From: Cladorrhinum sp. PSN259
Lineage: Eukaryota; Ascomycota; Sordariomycetes; Sordariales; Podosporaceae
NCBI GenBank assembly: GCA_033725935.1
Contig: MU867070.1
Span: 1 to 64,000, forward strand
Length of the DNA stretch: 64,000 nt
Direction: 5' to 3'
Shown piece by piece: positions 11,629-22,960 of this stretch. The notes beneath the pieces are model-generated. The model made no database searches, was not told the origin of the DNA, and saw nothing but the letters and a program-made list of their open reading frames with translations. Position numbers and translations under genes: made by a program. The first letter of the stretch is position 1; each line of letters opens with the position of its first letter.

Positions 11629-14600
11629 ATGTCAGCCACAATGCCACCAGATCTGAAGCGCAAGTCGCCACCACTAGACACAGTAGGTGATAGGTCCAGC
11701 GAGGACCGCACCGAAAGTCCCGCCCCGTCCACACGCTCCTCTGGGAAACAACAAGTTCGCCATCGAGCATCAATTGCATGTGCATCATGCCGTGAGAGAA
11801 GGATTCGATGTGTGGTACGCGAGGGGGAGACGGAGTGTGCCCAGTGCAGAAGGACAGGCAACACATGCATCATCAAGAACGATGATGAAAGAAGGAGGTA
11901 TGTGTCAGCCCCAGCGACTGGATTGGGTCAGCCAAGCTAACATTTAAAAGACCAATCTCAAAAGCATACATGTCTTCATTATCGAACCGGATTGCTCTAC
12001 TCGAAGAGATGCTCAAAGAACAAGGCGTGACGCCACCACCAGCAGTACACCCACCCAAGACCAGGCAAGACGCGAGGCAACAACAGGAGTTGGTGGAAGC
12101 TGAAGCCCGTGAGAGATCAAAGAGCTCCGAGCCGAGGCATGACAGCTCCGGCGAACAACAAGTACCAACTCCGCCAGGTTCCGGCGAGGAGGATGTCACC
12201 ATGAGCGAACCGGAGCACAGCTCGAGTTCAGTCTCTATGGATCAAACCCCTTCACCTTGTCTTATTGACCCCATGCTGTTCCAAGATACCGAATCCCAGA
12301 AAGAGCCCGATGTACGCCACCTTCTCTCAGCGCGAGGCACCCAAACGTTCGACCAAGCAGCCGGTAGGGTCCGATTCTTCGGTCCCACTGCCAACAGCCA
12401 TGTCCACGGGAGGTCAGCATGCCTTTTGGACTCCCAAAGCCGGCCTGGTTCAGCAAACAGGGCTTCTCGGACTATTGACTCCCTCACACCTTTCACTCAC
12501 GATCACCTCCTGAAGTGCTTTTGGGACTACTACGATCCAGGCTCGCCAGTCGCGGACCAGTCATCGTTCGAGGTGGGCCGAGTATCAAAAGACGCAAGGC
12601 TATACTCCCCATTCCTCCACCTCACCATGTTGGCAATCGGCCATCGGTTTGCGGACCATGCCCGGGAGGACATCAAGCGGCTATCGGTTGGCAGCCGGGA
12701 AGGTACTCTTCATCGGGAAGCAAAAGGTCTCCTCGACATGGAGCTGGAACACCCTGCAGGCTTGCCGAGTGTCCAGGGGCTTTTGCTCCTCGCGGACTTG
12801 GAATTCGGCATCGGCCGAGACAGCACCGGTTGGTTACACTTGGGTAAGTCATTCTGGCCTTGGCAGTTTCTGTGAGAGGCACAGTTGCTAACTTGATTCG
12901 CGCGACACAGGTATCGCAAATCGTCTTGCTTTTGACATCGGACTGCATGTAAATCAGAACGTAACCGAGATATCTGACACAGAAAGGCGACTCAGGCGAC
13001 AGGTGATGGCTGCTTGTGTGACCTTTGACCGTCAATGGGCCCTTGCACTTGGCCGCCCGACGTCAATCAAGATCCAGGACATCGGTATCAATTTGCTCCA
13101 GAAGCTGCCGTCGCCAATCTCAATGCAACCCATGCCAAGCCCTGATGCCAAAACTGTGGCTGCCGGTCTTGCTGCCATCCGCAGATATTCATTTGAGCTC
13201 ATGGAGCTAGCCGGCAAGGTTGCCGACCTTCAGAATACCTCCCTTGGGATCAATGATCCTACAGCCAAGGACGTCGAGGACAGAGCATACCTTTACTTCT
13301 TGGCCCTCGAACGGCAGTTTCAAAGCTGGTATCGTCGTCTTCCAGATTGCTTGGCTTGGAAGCCCGCCAACATCAAGTCTGCACCACTCGGGTTTTTCAT
13401 GCTCCACCAGCAGTTCCACACTTGCATGATTCTTCTTCATAGACCTTGGGCAAAGTATGGCCCCCTGATGTCTGGAGCAGTTGGGACTTCACAATACCTG
13501 GTCCAGGAGTCCTCTGCCCATCTCCATGCATCGCTGGGCACCTTCCCTCAACAAAACAACAGGGCATCACTATCACGGAGCATGTGCACTCAGCATGCTG
13601 TGCGCGTTGCCAGGATTTTCTGGCAACATCGGCAGCGTTTTGACGGGACGAAAATCAGCCCAATTGCTATCCAGCATGCGGGAACCACTGCCCTTGCTCT
13701 CATGGCTGCACTTGCGCACAAGAGTGCCGAGTTGGATCACCAGAGCAACCTCAAGTATCTTCAAGTTGTCTCTTCAGCCATCTACGACATGAGCCATGCT
13801 TACCAACCTGCAGCGAGGATGTACAATCTACTAAAAACCATGCTGGCTGATATCCGCACCGAGTTGGTCAACTCGGGGTCCTTCAACCCAGCTGCAATCC
13901 TTAACCAGTTCCAACCGGGAGCCAGCACCCCTTCTGGAACGATCTTCGGGAGCAACTCATGGGGTAATGAGTCTGATAACGGCAGTTTCGCATCCGGCCT
14001 ACGACGGCATTCTACTAGCTTTGCCATTGAGGGACGCCCCGATGTGAAGCGTCGTCGCCTCTCGACCCAGGTAAATTTGCCGAGGCCAGATTTCTCCTGC
14101 TCCACGCCTCTTCCGAGTCCATTCAGCAACAGCCAATTTTCGTTCCAGACACCTCCAAGATCCTCCCGAGGCCAACAGGGTTTTTTTAGTTTAATTGATC
14201 AGCCATTGCGCGAGATCCCCGAGATGCCGTCTGAGCCTGAGAAGTTTGATCTCGATTTGTATCATGCCTCCTTTGTTGACTTTATCAATACCAGTGGTCA
14301 AGGATGGACATCAGATTCGGTGGATGCCGCCGCCGCTCCTCAGACGCCTTCCTCGCTCATCTCGCCTCCAGTGGAGGATAAGCCGTCTGCTGCTGATGCC
14401 AATGGGGCAACAAGGAAAGGGGGCGAAGCCGGGCCTTCAGATGACGCTGTTGCTGAGCTCACCATTGAGGAGTGGCTTGCTGAGCCCAAACAGGGCATTG
14501 TTCTTTCGCCGTCTCCCTCGGCTCACCACTCCCAGGCCAGATTCTCGCCTGTTCCCGAGACTGCACCTGCACCTGAGACAGCTGCGACTAACGTGGCAAC

Positions 14601-15048
14601 CGCGGAGGCAACAACTTTTGACAGTCAATCTGGATACGGGAGCCCTCAGGACAATGAGTTCTTGCAGAAGCTTGGTCTCAGCCTTGGCATCGACCTTGAG
14701 TTGGACTCCCCGCATCCCCAGGATCAGCGCGATGATATGATTTCTATGGGATGGCTTATGGGTACTCCATCCACGTCATCGTTGTCAGGCGGTACCGAGT
14801 CACCCCCTTCGATGGCTTTGATCAAGCCAGCCACAACTCCTGTTACGTTGGATGAGCTTGCGCAGAGCGTTGATGAGGCTGTGGATTGTGCGAGAGCGGC
14901 GAGGGCCCAGGCCAGAGAGAAGGAAAAGGAAAAGGAAAAGGAAAAAGAGAAGCAAGCGGCTAATGGTGGTGGTTCAAAAGTGGTAGAGGTGGTTGTCAGT
15001 CCAGAGATGCAGAGGAGGAATCTCGCGCTTGATTATCTCAAGCTATGA
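11629..15048 (+). CDS. Zn2Cys6 fungal-specific transcription factor
   Basis: Three exons (11629-11897, 11951-12843, 12911-15048) with 53- and 67-bp introns (GTATGT and GTAAGT donors) encode 1,099 residues. The binuclear zinc cluster lies at about residues 50-83 with cysteine pattern CX2CX6CX8CX2CX6C, and is followed by a basic linker and a heptad-like segment (MSSLSNRIALLEEML) that should dimerise. The middle (about 200-520) is a fungal-specific transcription factor domain, including CFWDYYDPGSPVAD and the segment VMAACVTFDRQWALALGRP. The C-terminal third is Ser/Pro/Glu-rich, likely activating, and ends with a Glu-Lys repeat near 14930-14950. The first exon junction cuts the linker at a place common in such regulators. 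The target pathway cannot be read from the neighbours. Confidence 0.9.
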
Positions 15049-15606
15049 AATGATGACTGAGATGAAAAATATTTTTAATAAAGATGATGTTATAGATTAG
15101 TTTACTCGCATAGATAAATGAATTGATACCATGGGTTTCCTTTTGAAATGTTTATTACTTTTGTATTTTAAAATTTTGTTTACCTGCATGTTACTTGTAC
15201 GGTTCAAAAATACTCTTTAACACCTTTTATGCCACAAAGTCATTATCTAGAAAAGGCCATCAGGTCATCAAATACCTGCATCCACCTTTCTCGTATATTG
15301 GTATGGACAGTACAGTACCGGCTCACCTCTAAATTAAGCGTGCTTTGATTTAATGGCAACCAGAAGCAGTGAAAGTCGGACAAAAGATACACTAACCCCT
15401 GTTACATTTACAAGTCAAGTTTGGAACAGTTTGCTGATCAGGTATATGTAAGATATACCAAAAAGATATGATACAGACATTCATGCATATATGTACATTC
15501 CCTATTACATCCCAATCCCTCCCCTCATATCCCATCAAACTATACGGGTATCATCAGATCCTCTAATTATCACACAAAATTAAACTACCTTGGCCCTTTT
15601 CCCCGC
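15049..15606. other. Convergent 3' intergenic region
   Basis: AT-rich stretch between two convergent genes (regulator and WSC protein). No coding signal; likely holds both 3' untranslated regions and termination signals. Confidence 0.55.
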
Positions 15607-17683
15607 TTAGGAAAACTCAAAAGGCTCAATCGCCAAATCATCAATGTTGATGGAGTAAGGCTGGCTGAAAGAGCCAGCGGTGGTGCACCTGGCGTCGAGC
15701 CGGATGCGGAGCCACTGGGCGCTGGTGGACAAGGAAAACGCCGACGTGCTGAACCCGACCCAGTCGGTCGTCAAGCCCACCCTCTGAGTAAAGAACTGGG
15801 AGGCGCCCAGTGAGGTCTCGAGGTAGATGAAAATGGAGCACATATAGCCGTTGATGTGGGAGCTCTTTTGGAACTGGATTAAAGGTGAAGGAAAAAAAAA
15901 TTCGTTAGCAATTTTGACACATTTCGATGCATGATGATTATTATGGGACTAGCTGGGAATAAAAAGGTTTAAAAAAAAATAAAAATAAAAATAAAAAACT
16001 TACACCGGTGACCTTGTACAGGGTGTTACGCACAGGGTTCATTTGTTGAGAGCGGATCGAAAAGTTGAAGTCGACGGAGCGCGTGCCGGCCGCCCAGCGG
16101 AACTCACCAGACTGGGTGCCGCCGTGAGCCACGGTGGTGCTGGCCAGGTTGTAGTTGAACAGATTGGGGTTGGGCGACTGCGTGACGGTGGTCCAGGAGC
16201 TCGGATTGCCTTCAAAGTCGCCATTGACCAAGAGAGTGGCCGATGGAGCTGGCGCCGAAGTTGTAGTGCTGCTGGTAGTTGGAATCTCCGAGGAGGTCGT
16301 CGTCTCTGCTGGAGCACTGGTAGTCGTCTCTGCTGGAGCACTGGTAGTCGTCTCTTCCGGAGCACTGGTGGTTGTCTCTTCCGGAGCACTGGTAGTCGTC
16401 TCTGCTGGAGCACTGGTAGTCGTCTCTTCCGGAGCACTGGTGGTTGTCTCTTCCGGAGCACTGGTGGTTGTCTCTTCCGGAGCACTGGTGGTTGTCTCTT
16501 CCGGAGCACTGGTAGTCGTCTCCTCTGGAGCACTGGTGGTTGTCTCTTCTGGAGCAGATGTGGAAGTAGGGACATCGATGGATGAAGAAGTTGTGGATGT
16601 GCTAGTAACGACATCATCCTCATCGTCTGAGCAGTCCTCAGCCGAGTACAGGTTCAGACGATTTCCAGCACCACAGGTCTGGGAAAGCTTTCCAGGGCAC
16701 GGGTAGTTGCATTCTGCAGCTGGCGCGGACACGCTGCCCTGGTTGAGTGTATTTCCGCAATAGCACTCACGGCCATACTCGACGCCGAACCAATTATAGC
16801 CGTCGCAGACGGTAGCACACTTCTCGAGAGTCATGGCATCGTCATAGAAGGAAACATCGCTGAGGGCTCGTTGACCATGGGCCTCGGTGTAGCAGCCCTC
16901 GCTGGCCCAGCCATCCACAGATGTTGTCGGGGCGGGTGTTGAGGGCGCTGTCGATGATGGAGGTGTAGTGTCGGTGCTGAACTCGTAGACATTGATGCGC
17001 CAATCTCCGCCACACTTCTCATTAGGGTTGCCCGCGCAAGGGAATGAACAGTCGGTCTCAGGAGCAGAGGCACTTGCGGGGTTAAGGCCAACTCCGCAAT
17101 AGCACTCGTTGTAGTACTCGAGACCAAAGACAGGGAAGTTAGAAGCACCGCAGATGTCAGCGCACTTCTGGATCGTCATATCATCGGCTCTGGTAACCTT
17201 GGCGGCAAGGGCGCGACCGCCGGTGGGCTCGGAATGGCAGCCGAGTGAGCGGTACGTGGACGGGAGGGCGGGTGCAGGTGCTTCACTGGCGCGGGTGTAA
17301 AGAGTGAGTCTGTTGCCAGCTCCGCAGGTTTGGGCAGAGTTTCCTGGGCATGAGAAGCTGCAGTCGGTAGCCGCCGTCTCGACACTGCCCTGGTTGATGG
17401 CATCACCACAGTAACACTCTCTGCCATACTCGAGACCAAAGTATTTGAATCCGGAGCAGGCAACCGCGCACTTCTCGGCCGTCAGTTGGTCGTCGAAGAA
17501 GGCGGAACCGCTGAGGGCTCTTCCGCCGTGTGCTTCAGTGTAGCATCCGGTGTAGCCATATCCTGGAACGACAGCAGGATCACGTCGGGTGGGTCGAGCA
17601 AACGGTGATGCAGATACGCCCAAGGGAGCGACGAGGGCCGAAGCCACGGCGTAAGAAACGAGTGTTAAACGCTGCATCTTCAA
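15607..17683 (-). CDS. Secreted protein with three WSC domains, mucin-like repeats and a C-terminal beta-sandwich-like module
   Basis: Two exons (17683-16004 and 15873-15607) with a 130-bp intron encode about 648 residues. A signal peptide (MKMQRLTLVSYAVASALVAP; M3 is an alternative start) is followed by three WSC domains at about 43-135, 145-235 and 255-345, each with the Cys framework and motifs such as GCYTEAHGGRALS, FGLEYGRECYCG and CPGNSAQTCGAGNRL. Next comes a Ser/Thr linker with 11 copies of an eight-residue unit. The C-terminal module (LLVNGDFEG ... WTTVTQSP) resembles the CBM4/9-like beta-sandwiches of fungal secreted proteins and ends DDLAIEPFEFS. There is no transmembrane span, so this is not a Wsc stress sensor. 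It is more likely a secreted or wall-bound carbohydrate-binding protein or lectin. Confidence 0.88.
16300..16557 (-). repeat. 24-bp tandem repeat encoding SAPEETTT / SAPAETTT
   Basis: Roughly eleven head-to-tail copies of a 24-base unit lie inside the WSC protein gene. Two protein variants (SAPEETTT and SAPAETTT) are interspersed, and the DNA units carry shared synonymous differences, which points to recent unequal exchange. The product is a Ser/Thr/Pro stalk expected to be heavily O-glycosylated. Confidence 0.9.
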
Positions 17684-19203
17684 CTTGGCTCGAGGATGGC
17701 GATGTAGAGTTGAAGACTGGGAGGGCCCTTCATCCTGGGGGTGAGAAGCAGGAAAGTATTCACATATTTATCGCGTTCCAATATTTTGATGCCAAGTGAA
17801 TCCCCTGAGGTCCAGCCGTTTTCAGCCTGCAGAGAATTGTGCTTGATGCCAAAAAGAAATCCTGGGTCCAAATAGTCGGAAACGCTAATGAGGCACTGTC
17901 GTTCAGCTTCTCCCATGCAAGGAAGCTATCCCCAGTCGGGGCCTGTCGGGACGAATTAGAGCTGTCGATTCAGTGGGGCCTCGAAGATTGCCTTCGGGAA
18001 GGCCCACAATTAATTGGTCTCGAAGCCAATGGCCAAAGGCAAGGGTCAGGGAAATTTCCACCGCTGGGAGAACTCTGAGAATTGAACCCAAAAGAGAGTC
18101 TGAGCATTCTTGCCTCCCTTTTAGACGCATCCATGTGGTGGAAGAAATTGTTTGTGGAAAATCACCACCAACCTACTACAATGCAGTTATGAACCAACAC
18201 GTTAAACAACTGTAAGAAGGTATAAAAATTACAATATACGTCTAATTGCCCCCTTCTTATGCCTAGTTCACTTGTTCTTCAAGTTAGGCCTGTTTGGCTT
18301 CAGTTGAGGCATTGCCGGCTCCCTTCTACGCACCCTGGATATCCCGATCTGAATGCGGGAGCGCTAGTAGAAACATGCCCCTATTCACCTACCGTGACAC
18401 TCTAGTGGCTTTGCAGAGATGATGCTGCATTTTCATTCTTTGATTGGCAACAACTAATGTCTGTTCCATCGGTCCCAACCCTTCGCCCCCATTTCAATGC
18501 AAATCATATATTCATTATCCGATCACGCATCCACAAAAGCAAGCTTCTCGCTGACAAGAAAAAAGCACACAAACACAAAAAATCCGCTCCATGTCATCAT
18601 ACAACGCCGGACCGACCTTCCTCAAGATGATGCAGGTCTGACTGTCCTACTATTTTATCTCTTTGTCAGGGGTAGTTAAAATCTGTCCGTGATGTCCATG
18701 GCGAGTTGATTCTGTCTGGTTCAATTTCTAGGATCCGGATTCCAGCAAACTTATCTCAGGCAACCATCTTCTCTTGTCCTTCCTCCTCGGAATATAAAGT
18801 CCGTTGCCGAGAACATCTTGGCGCTCTGTACTACAGATCGACCTACATTGGTAGAATGACGCAACACGGGCTCCTGGTCGTAAGCACCTTCTCTCAACCC
18901 AGTGTGCCAGCTCAATGGCGGGTGTCTCATGGCGTTTGATTAAGCGAGAAAGATGATACGGGCGATATAGTTGCTCCTGGTATTGGCGATCGTTTTCATG
19001 GCCGAGTTGCGAACGGGGTCAAAAAGTTTTATCGGCCAATTTTTGCAAGCGCCAGGACTCGGCTATGAGTTTTCCCGCCTCCATGGAGTCAACCCGTAAA
19101 GATCTGACAGGGGGTAACTGGTGCCTAGCTCAGAAAGTGCGGCTGAGAAAGAGCGCGTCTCTCGTAACTTGATCAAAACAACACAAATTGTGTAATCATC
19201 ATC
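17684..19203. other. Divergent intergenic region
   Basis: Lies between the WSC gene start (reading left) and the unknown acidic protein (reading right), so both promoters should be here. I found no convincing exons. The interval has mixed base composition and no clear repeats. Confidence 0.5.
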
Positions 19204-19869
19204 ATGGAGCTCTCTCGCGAAGCAATCATCAAACTCGGTCGCCCTCCTGCCGTCTCCTGGCTCGCAGGACCATGGAAGGTCACCCACGCATCCGGGTCAC
19301 ATTATAACAGACAAAAGAATGCACGGATTAACCTAACGCTCGCAGCAGACCAAAAGTCTTATACGGTCGAGCTGAGCCATCAAGATGTGCAAACACTCAA
19401 AATTGAAAGCTTCTTATCATCAATGACGCCTTCGGATCTTTCAGATACCGACAGCACTGCATCTTGCTTTGCACTATCCACCGGCAATTCAACCCTCGAG
19501 GTCCTCTCTTGGGGGAAAGAAGGACAGCTCAGCGACTGGATGAAAGAGGATCAAGGTTGGATTGTCGACAGCGCCGGGGAACGTCGGCCGGACTGGAGAG
19601 CGCGTTATGCCGTTGTGCGGGTTCGCGAGACGGAAGGATCGCGTACTGAAGTATGGGCGTCAAGTTCCTTGACTGATGAGACGATCGAGAAGATCAAGGA
19701 TACCGCACTGGAGAAAGCAGGCGTCGAAGGAAATCTCGTTCCGGTTGCCATCGATGACGGGCGCGATCAGGACGACAACGAGAAGTGGTTGAAAAAGAAC
19801 GCGCCCTACGGCGCCGATGTTGATCTTTCCGAGCCCGAGGAGCACAAATCAAGATGCCGTTGTATGTAG
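19204..19869 (+). CDS. Hypothetical acidic 221-residue protein
   Basis: An intronless frame whose ATG follows a run of ATC triplets and whose codon use resembles its neighbours. The N-terminal half looks like a small beta-rich domain (SWLAGPWKVTHASGSHY, INLTLAADQ, LSWGKEGQLSDW) reminiscent in rhythm of lipocalin-like ligand-binding proteins, but I cannot assign a family. The C-terminal part is helical and charged. The chain ends SRCRCM, giving a C-terminal Cys-x-x-Met that could be read as a prenylation box, although its middle residues are not aliphatic. No signal peptide or membrane span. Function unknown. Confidence 0.7.
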   Translation: MELSREAIIKLGRPPAVSWLAGPWKVTHASGSHYNRQKNARINLTLAADQKSYTVELSHQDVQTLKIESFLSSMTPSDLSDTDSTASCFALSTGNSTLEVLSWGKEGQLSDWMKEDQGWIVDSAGERRPDWRARYAVVRVRETEGSRTEVWASSSLTDETIEKIKDTALEKAGVEGNLVPVAIDDGRDQDDNEKWLKKNAPYGADVDLSEPEEHKSRCRCM

Positions 19870-20065
19870 ACATTCGGGCGCTTAGTCTAGTCACACCTCT
19901 ACCAACAAGCACCAATCATTGGAATCACTTGACCAAGTCATGTCCCGAAAACCCCTCATGATTTGTTTCATCACATCACCAACAACTTCCCCGCCCCTCG
20001 AACTTAAGTAGCTGTCGCCCTTTCTCCTTTCAAGCGGACCTTTGGAACTCCAACTCGTCGCCATA

Positions 20066-20902
20066 ATGCACATTGACACATTCAACTCGTGGTCCGCAAT
20101 CTACGAACAATCAACAGGCGGCGTAACCCGCAAGATAGCCACCCACCTCCTCTCCCTCCTTCCCCCTTTCAGCCCTTCTTCCGTCGTCCTCGACAACGCG
20201 GCCGGTCCGGGAATCGTAACGTCCGAAATACTCAAGACCAACCCTCCCGATGGCCTCACCATCAATCTCGTCGACGCGTCCCCAGCCATGGTAGACATTG
20301 CGCGGAATATTCATTCCTCCGATGAGTCGCATCATCCGAATACGCCTATTACCTGCGCCGTCATGCCGGGGGAAGCACTCGACTTCCCGGACGAAACATT
20401 CACGCATTCAATCACCAACATTGGCATTCTCGTGTTTAAGGACGGCAAAAAGGACGCGAGGGAGATCTACCGCACTCTCAAAAGAGACGGCGGAGTGGCG
20501 GTTGTGACATCGTGGTCGCGCAAAGGGTTTGCGAAGCCGCTGGCGGAGGCGTCCCTGGCTGTGAGACCTGAGGAGGAGGGTGGCAAACCGTTTCGGTTGC
20601 CCATTGATCATGTTTGGTTTGATCCTGGGTATCTGAACAGTACGATGAGGGAGGCAGGGTTTGACAAAGTCGAGATGAAGGAGATCACGTTTGGTTTTGG
20701 GGTGCGCAATTTGCCTTTGCTTTTGGAGGCTTTCAGGCCCGAGATAAAGAAGGCGCTGCAGGGGTGGGGCGAGGACGAGTTTGAGAGGATGAAGGAGTTG
20801 TTTATTACTAAGGGGGAGGAGGTTGCCGAGGTTATTGAGGGTGATTTGCACGGGGAGTTGGCTTTGAAGATGACTGCTAGTATTGCGATTTGTAGAAAGT
20901 AG
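20066..20902 (+). CDS. SAM-dependent class I methyltransferase
   Basis: An intronless 278-residue protein. The start is set at 20066 (MHIDTFNSW) because the frame upstream has no ATG. The Rossmann-like methyltransferase fold is visible: motif I VVLDNAAGPGIVT (about residues 40-52, a variant of the usual E/DxGxGxG), motif post-I INLVDASPAMV with the ribose-binding Asp, acidic EALDFPDETF, then NIGILVF and LKRDGGVAVVTSW. This matches the UbiE/Coq5-like Methyltransf_11/25 groups found widely in fungi, acting on small molecules. The substrate is unknown. It lies 0.2 kb upstream of the GH127 gene on the same strand, with no sign of a functional link. Confidence 0.88.
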   Translation: MHIDTFNSWSAIYEQSTGGVTRKIATHLLSLLPPFSPSSVVLDNAAGPGIVTSEILKTNPPDGLTINLVDASPAMVDIARNIHSSDESHHPNTPITCAVMPGEALDFPDETFTHSITNIGILVFKDGKKDAREIYRTLKRDGGVAVVTSWSRKGFAKPLAEASLAVRPEEEGGKPFRLPIDHVWFDPGYLNSTMREAGFDKVEMKEITFGFGVRNLPLLLEAFRPEIKKALQGWGEDEFERMKELFITKGEEVAEVIEGDLHGELALKMTASIAICRK

Positions 20903-21043
20903 GGCTGGAATAAAGATGACTGGTGGAATATCAATTGCCTTACATATGAGCCGGGGCTGCGGTTATTGGATCGGATCTGACTTTGATGCGATTGGGGCGC
21001 CTGTAGATCGGTTACATCCACGATTTGGTGTAAGAGGCTGCAG

Positions 21044-21049
21044 TATAAA
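21044..21049 (+). promoter_or_regulatory. Candidate TATA box of the GH127 gene
   Basis: A TATAAA hexamer lies about 60 bp upstream of the GH127 ATG at 21107, in the short gap after the methyltransferase gene. This spacing leaves only a very short 5' leader, so assignment is tentative. Confidence 0.4.
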
Positions 21050-21106
21050 ACTACAAGGCCAGGAGAACGAAATACCAAACTGTAAGCTCGTGGGTTAACG
21101 TACAAA

Positions 21107-22960
21107 ATGCTGTCCCTGAATTTTCTCTTGGGGCTTGTATGCCCTGCCCTTGTTGCAGCCCAGCAGGGCAACCTCGTCGATGTCTTCACCCAACCCTTCG
21201 ACCTGGGCTCGGTCTCCCTGACCGAGAGCCGATGGACAGGCAACCAAAATCGCACCATCAGCTACCTCAAGTTCATTGACGTCGACCGTCTGCTCTACAA
21301 CTTCCGGGCCAACCACCGCCTGTCGACCAAAGGAGCAACACCCAACGGCGGGTGGGACGCACCCGACTTTCCCTTTCGGACCCACGCCCAGGGCCACTAT
21401 CTAACCGGCTGGGCACACTGCTATGCATCTCTCGGAGACACAGACTGTCGGGACCGCGCTACATACTTTGTAGCAGAGCTCGCCAAGTGTCAAGCCAACA
21501 ACGGCGCCGCTGGCTTCGGAGCCGGCTACCTTTCAGGCTTCCCAGAGTCCGAGATAGCCGCCGTCGAAGCCCGGACTCTCAAAAATGGCAACGTACCGTA
21601 CTACGCCATCCACAAGACCATGGCCGGGTTGCTCGACGCTTGGCGTCTGCTTGGAGACACGACAAAGGCCCGTGACGTTCTCCTCGCCTTGGCCGGATGG
21701 GTCGACACCCGCACCGCCCGACTGAGCTACGCCCAGATGCAAGCAATGCTGGGCACAGAGTTCGGCGGCATGAACGACATCCTAGCAGAGATCCACCAGC
21801 AAACAGGAGACAAGCGCTGGCTCGCCGTCGCACAGCGATTCGACCACGCCGCCGTCTTTGACCCTCTCGCCGCAAACAGAGACCAACTCAACGGGCTGCA
21901 CGCCAACACACAGGTGCCCAAGTGGATCGGCGCGGCAAGGGAGTATCAGTCGACGGGAAACACGCGATACCGGGATATTGCCCGGAACGCCTGGCGGATG
22001 ACGGTCCAGTCTCACTCGTACGCCATCGGAGCAAACAGCCAGGCCGAGCACTTTCGGCCGCCGAATGCCACTTCGCAGAACCTCGCCAAGGACACGGCCG
22101 AGGGCTGTAATACGTACAACATGCTCAAGCTGACTCGCGAGCTGTGGAGGATGGATCCCAACAGCACCGAGTACTTTGACTTTTACGAGCGAGCTCTCAT
22201 CAATCACATGCTGGGCTGGCAGAACCCGGCGGACAAGCACGGGCACATCACGTATTTCACCTCGCTGAATCCGGGCGGTCGGCGCGGTGTTGGTCCGGCC
22301 TGGGGAGGGGGCACCTGGAGCACCGATTATCAGTCGTTTTGGTGCTGTCAGGGGACCGGGCTCGAGACCAACACGAAGCTGATGGATTCCATTTACTTTC
22401 GCACGGAATCGACGCTGTTTGTCAATCTGTTTATGCCGTCGGTCCTCAGATGGAACCAGCGCAACGTTACGGTTCGCCAGGTCACGTCGTTCCCCGTTCA
22501 GGACACCGTCTCCCTCGTTGTAGAAGGTCAACCAAGCAGCTGGGAACTTCGAATTCGCATTCCGTCTTGGGCAGCATCCGAAGCAGAGATAAGCATCAAT
22601 GGAGAGAAAGCCACGGGGACAGTTATTAGACCGGGCACGTACTTCTCCGTGACTCGCACTTGGAAGTCGGGAGATAAAGTCGACATCCGGCTGCCGATGA
22701 AACTTGGACTCGTTCCGGCAAACGACAAGCCGGACGTGGCGGCCGTGGCGTACGGTCCCGTCGTTCTTTCGGGTAACTATGGCAGCTCGTCGCTGTCGTC
22801 GATGCCGACGCTTCTGCTGGGTTCGCTGCGTCGTGTGAGTTCCTCAAGCCTCGACTTCACGGCGACGGCGGGCGGAAAGTCTGTCAATCTTGGGCCGTTT
22901 TATGATGCGCATGGGTTTAACTATAACGTGTACTGGGCTACTAGTGGAAAGCTGCCCTAG
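21107..22960 (+). CDS. Secreted GH127-family glycosidase (putative beta-L-arabinofuranosidase)
   Basis: An intronless 617-residue protein with a signal peptide (MLSLNFLLGLVCPALVAAQQ). It has the DUF1680/GH127 layout: an all-helical barrel with GHYLTGWAHCYAS, an EFGGMNDILAEIH helix, EGCNTYNMLKLTRELW and SFWCCQGTGLETN, then C-terminal beta-sandwich material. In characterised GH127 HypBA1, as I recall it, a Glu, a Cys two residues on and a Cys pair form a zinc-thiolate site with Cys as nucleophile. Here Glu332-x-Cys334 and Cys413-Cys414 fit, while the position two before the Cys pair is Phe, as in eukaryotic DUF1680 proteins. The expected role is removing L-arabinofuranose from plant wall glycans. 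Eukaryotic members are little studied, so substrate is inferred. Confidence 0.85.
   Translation: MLSLNFLLGLVCPALVAAQQGNLVDVFTQPFDLGSVSLTESRWTGNQNRTISYLKFIDVDRLLYNFRANHRLSTKGATPNGGWDAPDFPFRTHAQGHYLTGWAHCYASLGDTDCRDRATYFVAELAKCQANNGAAGFGAGYLSGFPESEIAAVEARTLKNGNVPYYAIHKTMAGLLDAWRLLGDTTKARDVLLALAGWVDTRTARLSYAQMQAMLGTEFGGMNDILAEIHQQTGDKRWLAVAQRFDHAAVFDPLAANRDQLNGLHANTQVPKWIGAAREYQSTGNTRYRDIARNAWRMTVQSHSYAIGANSQAEHFRPPNATSQNLAKDTAEGCNTYNMLKLTRELWRMDPNSTEYFDFYERALINHMLGWQNPADKHGHITYFTSLNPGGRRGVGPAWGGGTWSTDYQSFWCCQGTGLETNTKLMDSIYFRTESTLFVNLFMPSVLRWNQRNVTVRQVTSFPVQDTVSLVVEGQPSSWELRIRIPSWAASEAEISINGEKATGTVIRPGTYFSVTRTWKSGDKVDIRLPMKLGLVPANDKPDVAAVAYGPVVLSGNYGSSSLSSMPTLLLGSLRRVSSSSLDFTATAGGKSVNLGPFYDAHGFNYNVYWATSGKLP

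Noticed and set aside
16039..16706. Long antisense and alternative frames over the WSC repeat (180-194 codons)
   Set aside because: They exist only because the 24-bp unit is a multiple of three and stays open in other frames; no biological motif.
20042..20065. Eight-codon N-terminal extension of the methyltransferase
   Set aside because: It would start at TTG; the first ATG (20066) fits the family start.
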